A stretch of DNA of 64,000 nt, from assembly GCF_051859565.1 (NCBI RefSeq), contig NZ_JBHYFK010000003.1:186001-250000 (forward strand), in the 5' to 3' direction. The translations under genes and the position numbers were made by a program. Under the pieces are notes generated by a model that searched no databases, had not been told where the DNA came from, and saw nothing but the letters and a program-made list of their open reading frames with translations. Below, in pieces: positions 42,584 through 50,789 of the stretch. The DNA is from Glycocaulis sp051859565 (GTDB taxonomy: Bacteria > Pseudomonadota > Alphaproteobacteria > Caulobacterales > Maricaulaceae). The first letter of the stretch is position 1, and each line of letters starts with the position of its first letter.

Positions 42584-42596
42584 GTTTACGGTAAAC
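42584..42596. promoter_or_regulatory. palindrome upstream of the aminotransferase
   Basis: GTTTAC-G-GTAAAC, a perfect 13-bp odd palindrome, 47 nt before the aminotransferase start. Candidate operator. Confidence 0.4.
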
Positions 42597-42643
42597 GGAC
42601 GGTAGTTTCTGCGCGCCTTTCACCTCCCGCATCAGGAGAGCCC

Positions 42644-43855
42644 ATGTCCGCCCCGTTCGAGGTTTCCAAAGCCCTTTCCCGCGTCCAGCCGTCTGCCACC
42701 ATTGCGGCGACCCAGAAGGCACGTGAGCTGAAAGCCAAGGGCATTGATGTGATCTCGCTCGGCGCTGGCGAGCCGGACTTCGACACGCCGGACCACATCA
42801 AGGACGCGGCCATAGACGCCATACGGCGCGGCGAAACGAAATACACCGCCGTGGACGGCATAACCGAGCTGAAAGAGGCGATCTGCGCCAAGTTCAAGCG
42901 CGATAACGGCCTCGCATACAAGCCCTCGCAGGTGAATGTCTCACCGGGCGGCAAGCCGGTGATCTACAACGCCTTTGCGGCCACGCTGAACCCCGGCGAC
43001 GAGGTGATCGTGCCTGCGCCGTACTGGGTGAGCTATCCCGACATGGCATTACTGTGCGGCGGCAAACCTGTGTTCGCTGAGGCCACCGCAAAGGACGGCT
43101 ACAAGCTGCGCCCTGAAGCCCTTGAAGCGGCCATCACGCCGCGCACGAAATGGCTGGTGCTGAATTCTCCATCAAACCCCACGGGCGCAGCCTATTCGGC
43201 CGATGATCTCAAGGCGCTGGCAGAGGTGCTGGAGCGCCATCCGCATGTCTGGATCCTGACCGACGACATGTATGAGCACCTTGTCTATGACGGGTTCAAG
43301 TTCGCCACCATCGCCGAGGTCGCGCCCTCGCTCTATGAGCGCACGCTGACCATGAATGGCGTGTCCAAATCCTACGCCATGACGGGCTGGCGCATCGGCT
43401 ATGCTGCTGGACCGGAGCCTCTCATCAAGGCGATGGCCAAGGTGATGACGCAGACCACCTCCAACCCGTGCTCGATCAGCCAGTGGGCGTCCGTAGCCGC
43501 GTTGAATGGCGAGCATGACTTCCTGAAACCGCGCAATGACGCCTTCGTGCGCCGCCGCGATCTCGTCCTGCGTCACATCGCGGCTAGCGAAGGTCTTGAT
43601 GCGCCAAAGCCGGAAGGCGCGTTCTACGTGTTTCCATCCTGCGCCGGACTCATCGGAAAAACCTCTGGCAAGGGCAAAGCACTGAAAACCGATGGCGATG
43701 TGTGTGATGCGCTGCTCGAAGAGGCGCATGTGGCCGTCGTTCCCGGCACAGCCTTTGGCTCCGGGCCGGCCTTCCGCATCTCCTATGCCACGTCTGACGA
43801 GGCGCTGGAGAAGGCGGGCACCCGCATTGCGGAATTCTGTGCCGCCGCGCGTTGA
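42644..43855 (+). CDS. pyridoxal-phosphate aspartate-type aminotransferase
   Basis: 403 residues, class I aminotransferase, subgroup 1b. Substrate/cofactor residues: LGAGEPDFDTP, Y in YTAVDGI, NSPSNPTGA, D208 in TDDMYEHL, and PLP lysine K242 in SKSYAMTGWR. A conserved Arg is in FRISYAT. It would transfer the amino group between aspartate (possibly also prephenate or aromatic amino acids) and 2-oxoglutarate. AGGAG precedes the ATG. A tyrosine route is plausible since hppD is 5 kb away, but that is context only. Confidence 0.92.
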   Translation: MSAPFEVSKALSRVQPSATIAATQKARELKAKGIDVISLGAGEPDFDTPDHIKDAAIDAIRRGETKYTAVDGITELKEAICAKFKRDNGLAYKPSQVNVSPGGKPVIYNAFAATLNPGDEVIVPAPYWVSYPDMALLCGGKPVFAEATAKDGYKLRPEALEAAITPRTKWLVLNSPSNPTGAAYSADDLKALAEVLERHPHVWILTDDMYEHLVYDGFKFATIAEVAPSLYERTLTMNGVSKSYAMTGWRIGYAAGPEPLIKAMAKVMTQTTSNPCSISQWASVAALNGEHDFLKPRNDAFVRRRDLVLRHIAASEGLDAPKPEGAFYVFPSCAGLIGKTSGKGKALKTDGDVCDALLEEAHVAVVPGTAFGSGPAFRISYATSDEALEKAGTRIAEFCAAAR

Positions 43856-43885
43856 TATAGGCGTTCTCTATCGCTGACAGTTTGT

Positions 43886-43904
43886 GTTCCAGTTGGATTG
43901 GAAC
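43886..43904. promoter_or_regulatory. palindrome in the dps promoter
   Basis: GTTCCA-N7-TGGAAC (43886-43904), perfect 6-bp arms, with a third GTTC at 43910-43913. A possible promoter (TTGGAT 43894-43899, TATACG 43918-43923, 18-nt spacer) overlaps it, so a bound protein would block or assist RNA polymerase. The spacing does not match the direct-repeat LexA box. Confidence 0.5.
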
Positions 43905-43984
43905 AGGGCGTTCCCATATACGTAAGGCAATGGACACTGTCCGGGCGGTTCCCTCTCCGCCCGTTCCGCAAACTGGAGAACGTC

Positions 43985-44452
43985 ATGCAGATCAATATGG
44001 GACTGAGCCAGGCGCAGCGTGAAGAGATGGCCGAGGCCGTCACCCGCCTGCTGTCTGACACCTACGCGCTCTATTTCAAGACGCACGCCTATCACTGGAA
44101 CGTCACGGGGCCGCGTTTCCACGATCTCCACGCCATGTTCGAGACGCAGTATACCGAGATGTGGACGGCGACCGACGACATTGCCGAACGCATCCGCGCG
44201 CTCGGCGTGATGGCCCCGATCTCCTATGACGAGATCACGAAATCGGCCTCAATCCGCCCGGATGACAAGACTCCGAAGGCCGACGACATGGTCGCCAATC
44301 TCCTGGCGGGCCATGAGACGGTGGTACGCACGGCGCGCGCCGCGCTGGAACTGGCCAACACCCATGGCGACGAGGCCACAGCCGATGTCGTTGCACCGCG
44401 TGTGACCGCGCACGAGAAGATGGCGTGGATGCTGCGCGCGACGCTGGGGTAG
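43985..44452 (+). CDS. dps: Dps-family DNA-binding ferritin
   Basis: 155 residues. The ferroxidase ligands at the dimer interface are all present: H37 (HAYHWNV), H49, E53 (LHAMFE), D64 and E68 (DDIAE). Dps dodecamers oxidise Fe(II) with H2O2 and store it, protecting DNA; this protein lacks a long basic N-terminal tail, so DNA binding may be weak. ATG 43985 follows GGAG; the frame extends upstream without a ribosome-binding site. A palindrome lies in its promoter. Three hairpins follow the stop. Confidence 0.93.
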   Translation: MQINMGLSQAQREEMAEAVTRLLSDTYALYFKTHAYHWNVTGPRFHDLHAMFETQYTEMWTATDDIAERIRALGVMAPISYDEITKSASIRPDDKTPKADDMVANLLAGHETVVRTARAALELANTHGDEATADVVAPRVTAHEKMAWMLRATLG

Positions 44453-44459
44453 GGGATGT

Positions 44460-44565
44460 TTTCAAGTCTCTACAACTTGAAATCCCGGCCAAGCGTAGCG
44501 CAGAGCCGGGATCTGGTGCAGGACTAGCGGAACAAGGCCCCGGATAGCGCTTTGCGCTTCCGGGG
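44460..44565. repeat. three hairpins between convergent dps and the phosphotransferase gene
   Basis: (1) TTTCAAGT / ACTTGAAA (44460-44467/44475-44482). (2) ATCCCGGC / GCCGGGAT (44482-44489/44505-44512). (3) CCCCGGA-T-AGCGC / GCGCT-TCCGGGG (44538-44565, loop TTT). The second and third look like alphaproteobacterial dispersed palindromic repeats; together they should also stop transcription from both sides. Confidence 0.65.
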
Positions 44566-44582
44566 TTTCAGTTCCGGGTCTT

Positions 44583-45653
44583 TCAAGCCTTCTCCGCTAT
44601 CGTCCAGGCATATTCAGCCATCGGCTCGACGAGGGCGCCAAGCTCCTTCGCGCGCTCATTGGAGGCATTACCCTGCAGGGCGCGCGCATAGACTCCCTGC
44701 GCGATGCCGGCCAGGCGGAAGATATTGTAGGCGATATAGAAATCGAGATTGGGAATGCCGCTGCGTCCGGTCCGCTCGCAATAGGCCGCGACATATTCTT
44801 CTTCGGTCGGGATGCCGAGCGATTTCAGGTCCACACCGAGGAAGCCGGAGCGGATTTCCTTCGGCGTGCGCCATTGCATGAGCTGGTAGGTGAAGTCTGC
44901 CAGCGGATCACCGAGTGTTGAGAGCTCCCAGTCCAGCACCGCGATGACGCGCGGTTCGGTGGGGTGAAAGATCATGTTGTCGAGGCGGTAGTCGCCATGG
45001 ACGACGCTGGTTCGCTCCTGCTGCGGCGCATTGGCGGGCAGCCACTCGATCAGACGGTCCATCGCCGGGATGGGCCGTGTTTCAGCGGCCTTGTACTGCT
45101 TGGTCCAGCGTCCGATCTGGCGTTCGAAATAATTGCCCGGCTTGCCGTACTCGGACAGGCCCGCCTTTTCGACATCGATGGAGTGGAGATGCGCCAGCGA
45201 GGCGTTCGACGCATCATAGAGCGCGCGGCGTTCTGACGGGTCCATACCCGGCAGATAGGCGTCCCAGAAGATACGCCCCTCCACGAATTCCATTACGTAG
45301 AAGGCGGTGCCGATAATTTCCGGATCTTCGCACAGGCCAAACATGCGCGGTGCCGGAAAGCCGGCCTCGCCGAGCGCCTTCATCACCGTGAACTCGCGCT
45401 CCACGGCGTGAGCAGAGGGCAGCAGCACGCCCGGCGGCTTGCGGCGCAGCACGTACTGGCGTGACGGCGTTACCAGCTTGTAGGTCGGGTTGGACTGCCC
45501 GCCCCGGAACTGGCTCACCTCCAGCGGACCGGCATAACCGTCCACATGTGCCTTCATCCAGTTTTCCAGCGCCTTTTCGTCAAAGCGCAGCGCGTCCGCG
45601 ACGGACTTGGTGCCGGAAAACTGGGCGTCGAGTTCGGATTGTGACTTGCTCAT
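44583..45653 (-). CDS. APH-type phosphotransferase family protein (ACAD10-like kinase)
   Basis: 356 residues with an aminoglycoside-phosphotransferase/choline-kinase fold: QFRGGQSNPTYKL nucleotide loop, catalytic HGDYRLDN (219-226) and metal-binding DWE (241-243) followed by TLGDPLADF. Bacterial members next to acyl-CoA dehydrogenases act on hydroxyacyl groups, and the animal ACAD10/11 kinase domain is homologous. Here the partner is an amidohydrolase gene with an ATGA overlap (45650-45653). No resistance role is implied. Substrate unknown. Confidence 0.85.
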   Translation of the reverse strand: MSKSQSELDAQFSGTKSVADALRFDEKALENWMKAHVDGYAGPLEVSQFRGGQSNPTYKLVTPSRQYVLRRKPPGVLLPSAHAVEREFTVMKALGEAGFPAPRMFGLCEDPEIIGTAFYVMEFVEGRIFWDAYLPGMDPSERRALYDASNASLAHLHSIDVEKAGLSEYGKPGNYFERQIGRWTKQYKAAETRPIPAMDRLIEWLPANAPQQERTSVVHGDYRLDNMIFHPTEPRVIAVLDWELSTLGDPLADFTYQLMQWRTPKEIRSGFLGVDLKSLGIPTEEEYVAAYCERTGRSGIPNLDFYIAYNIFRLAGIAQGVYARALQGNASNERAKELGALVEPMAEYAWTIAEKA

Positions 45654-46957
45654 GGGGCTTTGTGTACCATTCCGGCTGCCATGACAAAGTCCACATCACG
45701 CAGTTCAGAGATATTTTCCAGCGGATTGCCGCTGACGGCGATGATGTCGGCATGAAAGCCCGGCGCAATACGGCCGATCTCGCTTTCCATCTGCAGATGG
45801 CGCGCGCCGTTGATGGTGGCGGCGATGATGGCCTGCTCAGGCGTCATCCCGGCTTCAACCATCAGCTCGAATTCACGCGCATTGTCACCATGACGGCTGA
45901 CGCCTGAATCGGTGCCGAAGGCAATCTGTACCCCGCCCCGGTGGGCGCGGCGCAGCATGTCCACCATTTGCGGGCCGACCTGCAGCGCCTTGGCGCGCTG
46001 GAAGGGCGTCATCCAGGGCGCGTTGGCTTCGGCTTCCAGCGTGACGAACTCACCGGCCATGACGGTCGGCACCAGGAAGGCGCCTGAGCTGCGGAACAGC
46101 CGGATGGATTCATTGTCCAGAAAAGTGCCGTGCTCGATCGAATGCCCGCCTGCGGCGAGGAAAGCGTTCACGCCTGTCACACCATGGGCGTGCGCCGTGA
46201 CGCGGCGTCCCATCATCTCGGCGGCCTGCACGATGGCGCGCAGCTCATCATCCATGAACTGGACCTCGATGCCCGCCGCCGTATTGGACAAGACCCCGCC
46301 CGTAGCCGTGATCTTGATCGTGTCCACGCCTGCCTGAATGAGCGAGCGCACGGCGCGGGCGCAGTCAGAGGGGCCATTGCATGCGCCGGGGCTGGAAAAG
46401 TTCTCGATAACGCGTTGATTATAGCCGTTCACATCACCATGCCCGCCTGTCGGCGTGATGGACGGACCGGCTACCCGCATGCGCGGGCCTACCGCATCGC
46501 CATTACGGATGGCGTTGCGCAGGGCCAGGATGGCTTCCAGATCACCGCCGACATCCTGCACCGTGGTAAAGCCTGCTTCCAGCGTGCGCCGGGCATGGCG
46601 CGCGCCAACAAAGGCACGGTCGGCGCTGGAGAGGGTGAAAGGATCCAGCCGGCTATTGGCTCCACGCTCGCTGAGCAGGTGGACATGGGCATCGATGAGA
46701 CCCGGCAGTACCCAGTGCGAGGTGAGGTCGACGATCTCGGCCCCGTCGGGGGTGACATAGCCGTCCTCGATGGACTCGATGCGTCCATCGCGCACGATAA
46801 TGGAGGCGCCATTGCGCACCCGCTCGCCGGGTACCGCGATCAGATGGCCTGCATGGATTACCTGCAAACGCTCCTCGACTGGCTGCGCGAAAGCCAGCCC
46901 GGCAGAGGTCAGTGCTCCCAGCGCTGCAACGCAAAGGCTTGAAATAAGGCGTTTCAT
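45650..46957 (-). CDS. exported amidohydrolase (imidazolonepropionase/prolidase-like)
   Basis: 435 residues, signal peptide ending AFA at residue ~24. Metal-dependent amidohydrolase of the Xaa-Pro dipeptidase/imidazolonepropionase-like type: HVH at 91-93 after LPGLIDA, TATGGVLSN lysine-equivalent region, HAHGVTG, HSIEHGTFLD, and GTDSGVSRHG for the last metal-site Asp. It hydrolyses amide or cyclic amide bonds in the periplasm. ATG 46957 has GGGAG 8 nt upstream. Translationally coupled to the downstream phosphotransferase; divergent from the M3 peptidase. Confidence 0.88.
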   Translation of the reverse strand: MKRLISSLCVAALGALTSAGLAFAQPVEERLQVIHAGHLIAVPGERVRNGASIIVRDGRIESIEDGYVTPDGAEIVDLTSHWVLPGLIDAHVHLLSERGANSRLDPFTLSSADRAFVGARHARRTLEAGFTTVQDVGGDLEAILALRNAIRNGDAVGPRMRVAGPSITPTGGHGDVNGYNQRVIENFSSPGACNGPSDCARAVRSLIQAGVDTIKITATGGVLSNTAAGIEVQFMDDELRAIVQAAEMMGRRVTAHAHGVTGVNAFLAAGGHSIEHGTFLDNESIRLFRSSGAFLVPTVMAGEFVTLEAEANAPWMTPFQRAKALQVGPQMVDMLRRAHRGGVQIAFGTDSGVSRHGDNAREFELMVEAGMTPEQAIIAATINGARHLQMESEIGRIAPGFHADIIAVSGNPLENISELRDVDFVMAAGMVHKAP

Positions 46958-47117
46958 CGGCCCGCTCCCCGTTAGTTTGTATTCGCTTTTGTCCGACGCG
47001 CCGTGCCGGAAAGTCAAATCCTGATCACGGGCTTGTGAGAGGTTACAACAGTTTAAGTGGACGCGCCGGTCCGTGTGCCGAACATCTGCCGATCAGTTTA
47101 ACAAGGGGGAGCTGGCC

Positions 47118-48992
47118 ATGCGCCGCAATATTATCACTCTTCTGGCCTGCACGGCCGCCATCGCGCTGGCGCCTGCCAGCTACGCACAGGGCACGGCTGC
47201 GCCTGATGCGCGCTGGACCTGGGATACAACAGCTCTCTATCCGGACCGCGCCGCCTGGGATGCTGACAGGCGAGCTGCCATGAGCACGGCAGACGAACTT
47301 GCCGGGCTGGAAGGCACGCTGGGCGACGGCGCGGGCGCTTTCCTGCGTGTTCTGCGCACCTATTCGGATGCCTGGCGTACAGGGGTCCGCGCCGGCACCT
47401 ATGCCGGTCTGATTGCGGATGAGAATCTCGCCGATCCTGATGGTCAGGCCCTGCGCCAGCAGGCCATGGCGATGTATGCCCATATCGGACAGGCCGGTGC
47501 GTGGATCGACCCTGCCATCGTCGCGCTGGGAGAGGAGACGGTCTGGTCATACTTCGAGGCAGAGCCGGCTCTGGAGCCTTTCCGCCAGATGATCCGCACC
47601 ACCCTGCGCAATGGCGATCATACCCTGTCTGACCAGACCGAGCGCGCACTCGCCGCCCTCGGCCCGGCCACGAGCGCCAGCTATACGATTTACGGCCAGC
47701 TTGCGAATTCCGAAATCCCCCGGCCCACCATTACCCTGTCGGACGGGACCGAGCTTACGGTGAACTCAGCCGGCTACGCGCGCGGCCGCTCTTCGGATAA
47801 CCGTGAGGACCGTATCGCGGTGTTTGATGCCTATTGGGGCTCCTGGCAGCCGTTTACCGGGTCGGTGGGCGCAGCTTTGAACGGCCATGTCCAGAACTCG
47901 GTCGCGCGGGCCCGCCTGCGCGGTTACGACAACGCTCTGTCGGCTGCCCTGTCGGGCGATAATGTGCCGGAGGCCGTCTATCGAACGCTGGTGGCTGAGA
48001 CCAACGTGGCGCTGCCCGTTCTCCACCGCTATTTCGCTCTGCGCGCGCGGCTGTTGGGGGTCGAGGATCCAGCCTATTACGACATCTATCCGGATATGGT
48101 CAGCATTGATCGTGAGTTCGGGATCGAGGACTCCATCGAGCTGACGCGCGCCTCCCTTGCCCCGCTGGGCGAGGACTACGTGGCGATGTATTCCGACGCG
48201 GTCTCTCAGCGCTGGATGCATGTCTATCCGCAGCCGGGCAAGACCTCCGGCGCCTATGTCAGCGGCGGGGCCTATGACGTGCATCCTTATGTGCTGCTGA
48301 ACCATCTCGATGACTATAACTCAGCGACCACTTTCACCCATGAATGGGGCCATGCCCTGCATACCGTGCTGGCCAACGAGGCCCAGCCTTTCGAGACGGC
48401 GCGCTACTCGATCTTCACCGCTGAAGTGGCCTCAACGGTGCATGAATTCCTGCTTCAGGAGCACATGCTGGAGACGGCACAGACGCCGCAGGAGCGGCTA
48501 TTCTATCTAGGCAACGCGCTGGAGCTGCTGCGCGCCACCTTCTTCCGCCAGACCATGTTCAGCGAGTTCGAGCTGGCCATCCATGAAACGGTGGAACGCG
48601 GTGAACCCCTTACCGGCTCGACGATCACCGCGCTCTACGCCGATGTGGTGCGCCGCTATCACGGCCATGCAGAAGGGGTGATGCGGGTCGATGATCTCTA
48701 TACCCACGAATGGATGTTCGTGCCGCACTTCTACATGAATTTCTACGTGTACCAGTACGCCACCTCGCTGGCTGCGGCGGCCTATTTCACCGATCTCATT
48801 CTGGAAGGCGATGAAGAGGCGCTGGAGCGGTATCTGGGCGCGCTGCGTGCCGGCGGATCGGACGATCCCTACCAGATCCTGCTCGACGCGGGCGTGGACC
48901 TTGCCACCCCGGAGCCTTATCGCGTGCTGGTAGAGCGAATGGAGCGCACCATGGACGAAATGGAAGCCATCCTCGCAGAGATGGAGAACTGA
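47118..48992 (+). CDS. M3-family oligoendopeptidase F-like metallopeptidase, exported
   Basis: 624 residues. The signal peptide (NIITLLACTAAIALAPASYA) is unusual, as most PepF enzymes are cytoplasmic. Zinc site HEWGH at 408-412 with the downstream Glu in FTAEVASTVHEF and a long all-helical fold. It degrades short peptides, here in the periplasm. ATG 47118 follows GGGGAG with 8-nt spacing. Divergent from the exported amidohydrolase; both could take part in periplasmic peptide use. Confidence 0.9.
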   Translation: MRRNIITLLACTAAIALAPASYAQGTAAPDARWTWDTTALYPDRAAWDADRRAAMSTADELAGLEGTLGDGAGAFLRVLRTYSDAWRTGVRAGTYAGLIADENLADPDGQALRQQAMAMYAHIGQAGAWIDPAIVALGEETVWSYFEAEPALEPFRQMIRTTLRNGDHTLSDQTERALAALGPATSASYTIYGQLANSEIPRPTITLSDGTELTVNSAGYARGRSSDNREDRIAVFDAYWGSWQPFTGSVGAALNGHVQNSVARARLRGYDNALSAALSGDNVPEAVYRTLVAETNVALPVLHRYFALRARLLGVEDPAYYDIYPDMVSIDREFGIEDSIELTRASLAPLGEDYVAMYSDAVSQRWMHVYPQPGKTSGAYVSGGAYDVHPYVLLNHLDDYNSATTFTHEWGHALHTVLANEAQPFETARYSIFTAEVASTVHEFLLQEHMLETAQTPQERLFYLGNALELLRATFFRQTMFSEFELAIHETVERGEPLTGSTITALYADVVRRYHGHAEGVMRVDDLYTHEWMFVPHFYMNFYVYQYATSLAAAAYFTDLILEGDEEALERYLGALRAGGSDDPYQILLDAGVDLATPEPYRVLVERMERTMDEMEAILAEMEN

Positions 48993-49006
48993 TCAGTCCT
49001 TCACCC

Positions 49007-49069
49007 TGTGATCCCCGGGCCGCCTGGCGGCTCCGGGGACAAAGGGCTGGACCCCGACTTGCGTCGGGG
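49007..49069. repeat. dispersed hairpin repeats
   Basis: TCCCCGG and CCGGGGA arms form a 7-bp stem (about 49012-49040), and CCCCGAC-TTGC-GTCGGGG is a perfect 7-bp stem with a tetraloop (49052-49069), preceded by CTGGA. They may end peptidase transcription; no U-tract is seen. Confidence 0.55.
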
Positions 49070-49098
49070 AAACGCGGAACAGGTGGAGCCGCCCCACC

Positions 49099-49124
49099 AA
49101 ATTAGTTGCAAATGATACTAATTT
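49099..49124. promoter_or_regulatory. palindromic operator upstream of hppD
   Basis: AAATTAGT (49099-49106) and ACTAATTT (49117-49124), perfect 8-bp arms with a 10-nt centre, 94 nt before hppD. AT-rich against a GC-rich background. The likely ligand is the MarR-type regulator encoded just after hppD (inference). Confidence 0.65.
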
Positions 49125-49218
49125 CCGGCACAAAGACCGGGAGTTTGCCGGACGGGCTGGGCGGTTACGCGCCTCTCCCGGTTCCGGCTCATCCCCTTTT
49201 CTGTGAAGGAGCCCTGCC

Positions 49219-50289
49219 ATGGCTGACCTGTTTGAAAACCCGCTGGGAACCGATGGTTTCGAGTTCGTCGAGTATACGAGCCCGGAGCCTGAGAAGCTCG
49301 ACAAGCTGTTCACCCTGCTCGGCTTCACGGCTGTGGCCAAACACAAGACGCGCGACATTGTCCGCTACAAGCAGGGCGACATCACCTTCCTGGTAAATCG
49401 CGAAAAGACCGGCCAGGCGGCTGATTTCCGCGCCGAGCACGGCCCGTCGGCCAACGCCATGGCGTTCCGGGTGCGCGATGCGAAACAGGCCTATAAGGAC
49501 GCGCTCGCGCGCGGGGCGGAACCCTATGGCACGCCGCTCTGGGGCGATGACCAGAACCTGCCGGCCATCAAGGGTATTGGCGGTTCGGTGCTCTATCTGG
49601 TCGACCAGTATGGCGACAGCAATATCTATGAGGAGAGCTTCGAGCCGATCCCCGGCGCCGAGGACAAGGGGGGGGCGGGCCTGGAAGTGCTCGACCATCT
49701 GACCCACAACGTCTTCATGGGCCGCATGAACCATTGGGCCAGTTTCTACGAGAATGTCTTCAATTTCCGCGAAATCCGCTATTTCGACATCAAGGGCGCC
49801 CATACCGGCCTGCTCTCGCGCGCCATGACCGGCCCGTGTGGCAAGCTGCGCATTCCGCTCAATGAAAGCTCCGACGACAAGTCCCAGATCGCGGAATATC
49901 TGCGCGATTACAATGGCGAGGGCATCCAGCACATCGCCCTGACCACAAGCGACATCTACACCACGATCGAGAAGCTGCGCGCCAATGGCGTGGAGTTCCA
50001 GTCCACCCCGCCGACCTATTACGAGCTCGTTGACGAGCGCGTGCCGGGCCACGGAGAAGACCTTGAGCGTCTGAAAAAGAACTCCATACTGGTCGATGGT
50101 GATCCGGAGAACGGTCAGGGCTTGCTTCTGCAGATCTTCACCACGACCAATATCGGACCGATCTTCTTCGAGATCATCCAGCGCAAGGGCAATGAGGGCT
50201 TTGGCGAAGGCAATTTCAAAGCGCTGTTTGAATCGATCGAGCTCGATCAGATCCGCCGCGGCGTGCTCAAGCCCGACGCTGCCGAGTAA
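49219..50289 (+). CDS. hppD: 4-hydroxyphenylpyruvate dioxygenase
   Basis: 356 residues. Non-haem Fe(II) oxygenase of two vicinal-oxygen-chelate domains. Iron ligands by alignment context: H160 (LDHLTHNV), H238 (GIQHIAL) and E318 (IFFEII). C-terminal substrate residues in RKGNEGFGEGNFKALFESIE, seen as GNEGFGEGNFKALFESIE, are conserved. It converts 4-hydroxyphenylpyruvate to homogentisate in tyrosine breakdown. Followed after 6 nt by a MarR regulator. hmgA and fumarylacetoacetase genes are not in the window. Confidence 0.96.
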   Translation: MADLFENPLGTDGFEFVEYTSPEPEKLDKLFTLLGFTAVAKHKTRDIVRYKQGDITFLVNREKTGQAADFRAEHGPSANAMAFRVRDAKQAYKDALARGAEPYGTPLWGDDQNLPAIKGIGGSVLYLVDQYGDSNIYEESFEPIPGAEDKGGAGLEVLDHLTHNVFMGRMNHWASFYENVFNFREIRYFDIKGAHTGLLSRAMTGPCGKLRIPLNESSDDKSQIAEYLRDYNGEGIQHIALTTSDIYTTIEKLRANGVEFQSTPPTYYELVDERVPGHGEDLERLKKNSILVDGDPENGQGLLLQIFTTTNIGPIFFEIIQRKGNEGFGEGNFKALFESIELDQIRRGVLKPDAAE

Positions 50290-50295
50290 GCTGTC

Positions 50296-50778
50296 ATGAC
50301 GGGGCGGGCGAACCGGGCGGACGGGGCGCCCGCCCTCATTCTTTCCGAGTATCTGCCCTACCGGCTCTCGGTCGTCTCCAACAAGGCGTCCGGGCTGATC
50401 GCGCGCGCCTATCAGGCCCGCTTCGGGCTTACGATCTGGGAATGGCGGGTGATCGCAGTGCTGGGTGGCGGCGAGGCGATCACCGCGCAGGCCATCTGCG
50501 AAGCGACCGCCATGGACAAGGTGACGGTCAGCCGCGCCCTGCGCACCCTGACCGAACGGGCGCTGGTGCGCCGCCGTACAAGCCCCACGGACAAGCGTGC
50601 CGCTCTGGTGTCCCTGACACCGGAAGGTCAGTCCATCTTCGACGAGATCGCACCGCTGGCATTGGAGTGGGAGCGTTCCCTGCTGGAGGGCTTCAGCCCT
50701 GACGAGGCGGATCAGCTATCGCGTTTGCTGGACAGGCTGGAGAAGCGTGCCGATGTGCTGGGTAAGGGCGAGCTTTAG
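50296..50778 (+). CDS. MarR-family transcriptional regulator
   Basis: 160 residues, winged helix: YLPYRLSVVSNKASGLIARAYQARFGLTIWEWRVI, in part RFGLTIWEWRVI, then recognition region AICEATAMDKVTVSRALRTL and the wing RRRTSPTDKRAALVSLTPEG. It most likely regulates hppD through the palindrome at 49099-49124 and is co-transcribed with it, giving feedback control. Ligand perhaps an aromatic keto acid or homogentisate (inference). Converges on the antiporter gene after 11 nt. Confidence 0.9.
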   Translation: MTGRANRADGAPALILSEYLPYRLSVVSNKASGLIARAYQARFGLTIWEWRVIAVLGGGEAITAQAICEATAMDKVTVSRALRTLTERALVRRRTSPTDKRAALVSLTPEGQSIFDEIAPLALEWERSLLEGFSPDEADQLSRLLDRLEKRADVLGKGEL

Positions 50779-50789
50779 GCGGATACAGC

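Noticed and set aside
43886..43913. LexA box before dps
   Set aside because: The GTTC/GAAC copies are inverted or wrongly spaced; the alphaproteobacterial site needs GTTC-N7-GTTC.
46960..46990. Fourth copy of the shared element before the amidohydrolase
   Set aside because: Only ACTAAC is shared, and it lies about 14 nt from the start codon rather than ~45.
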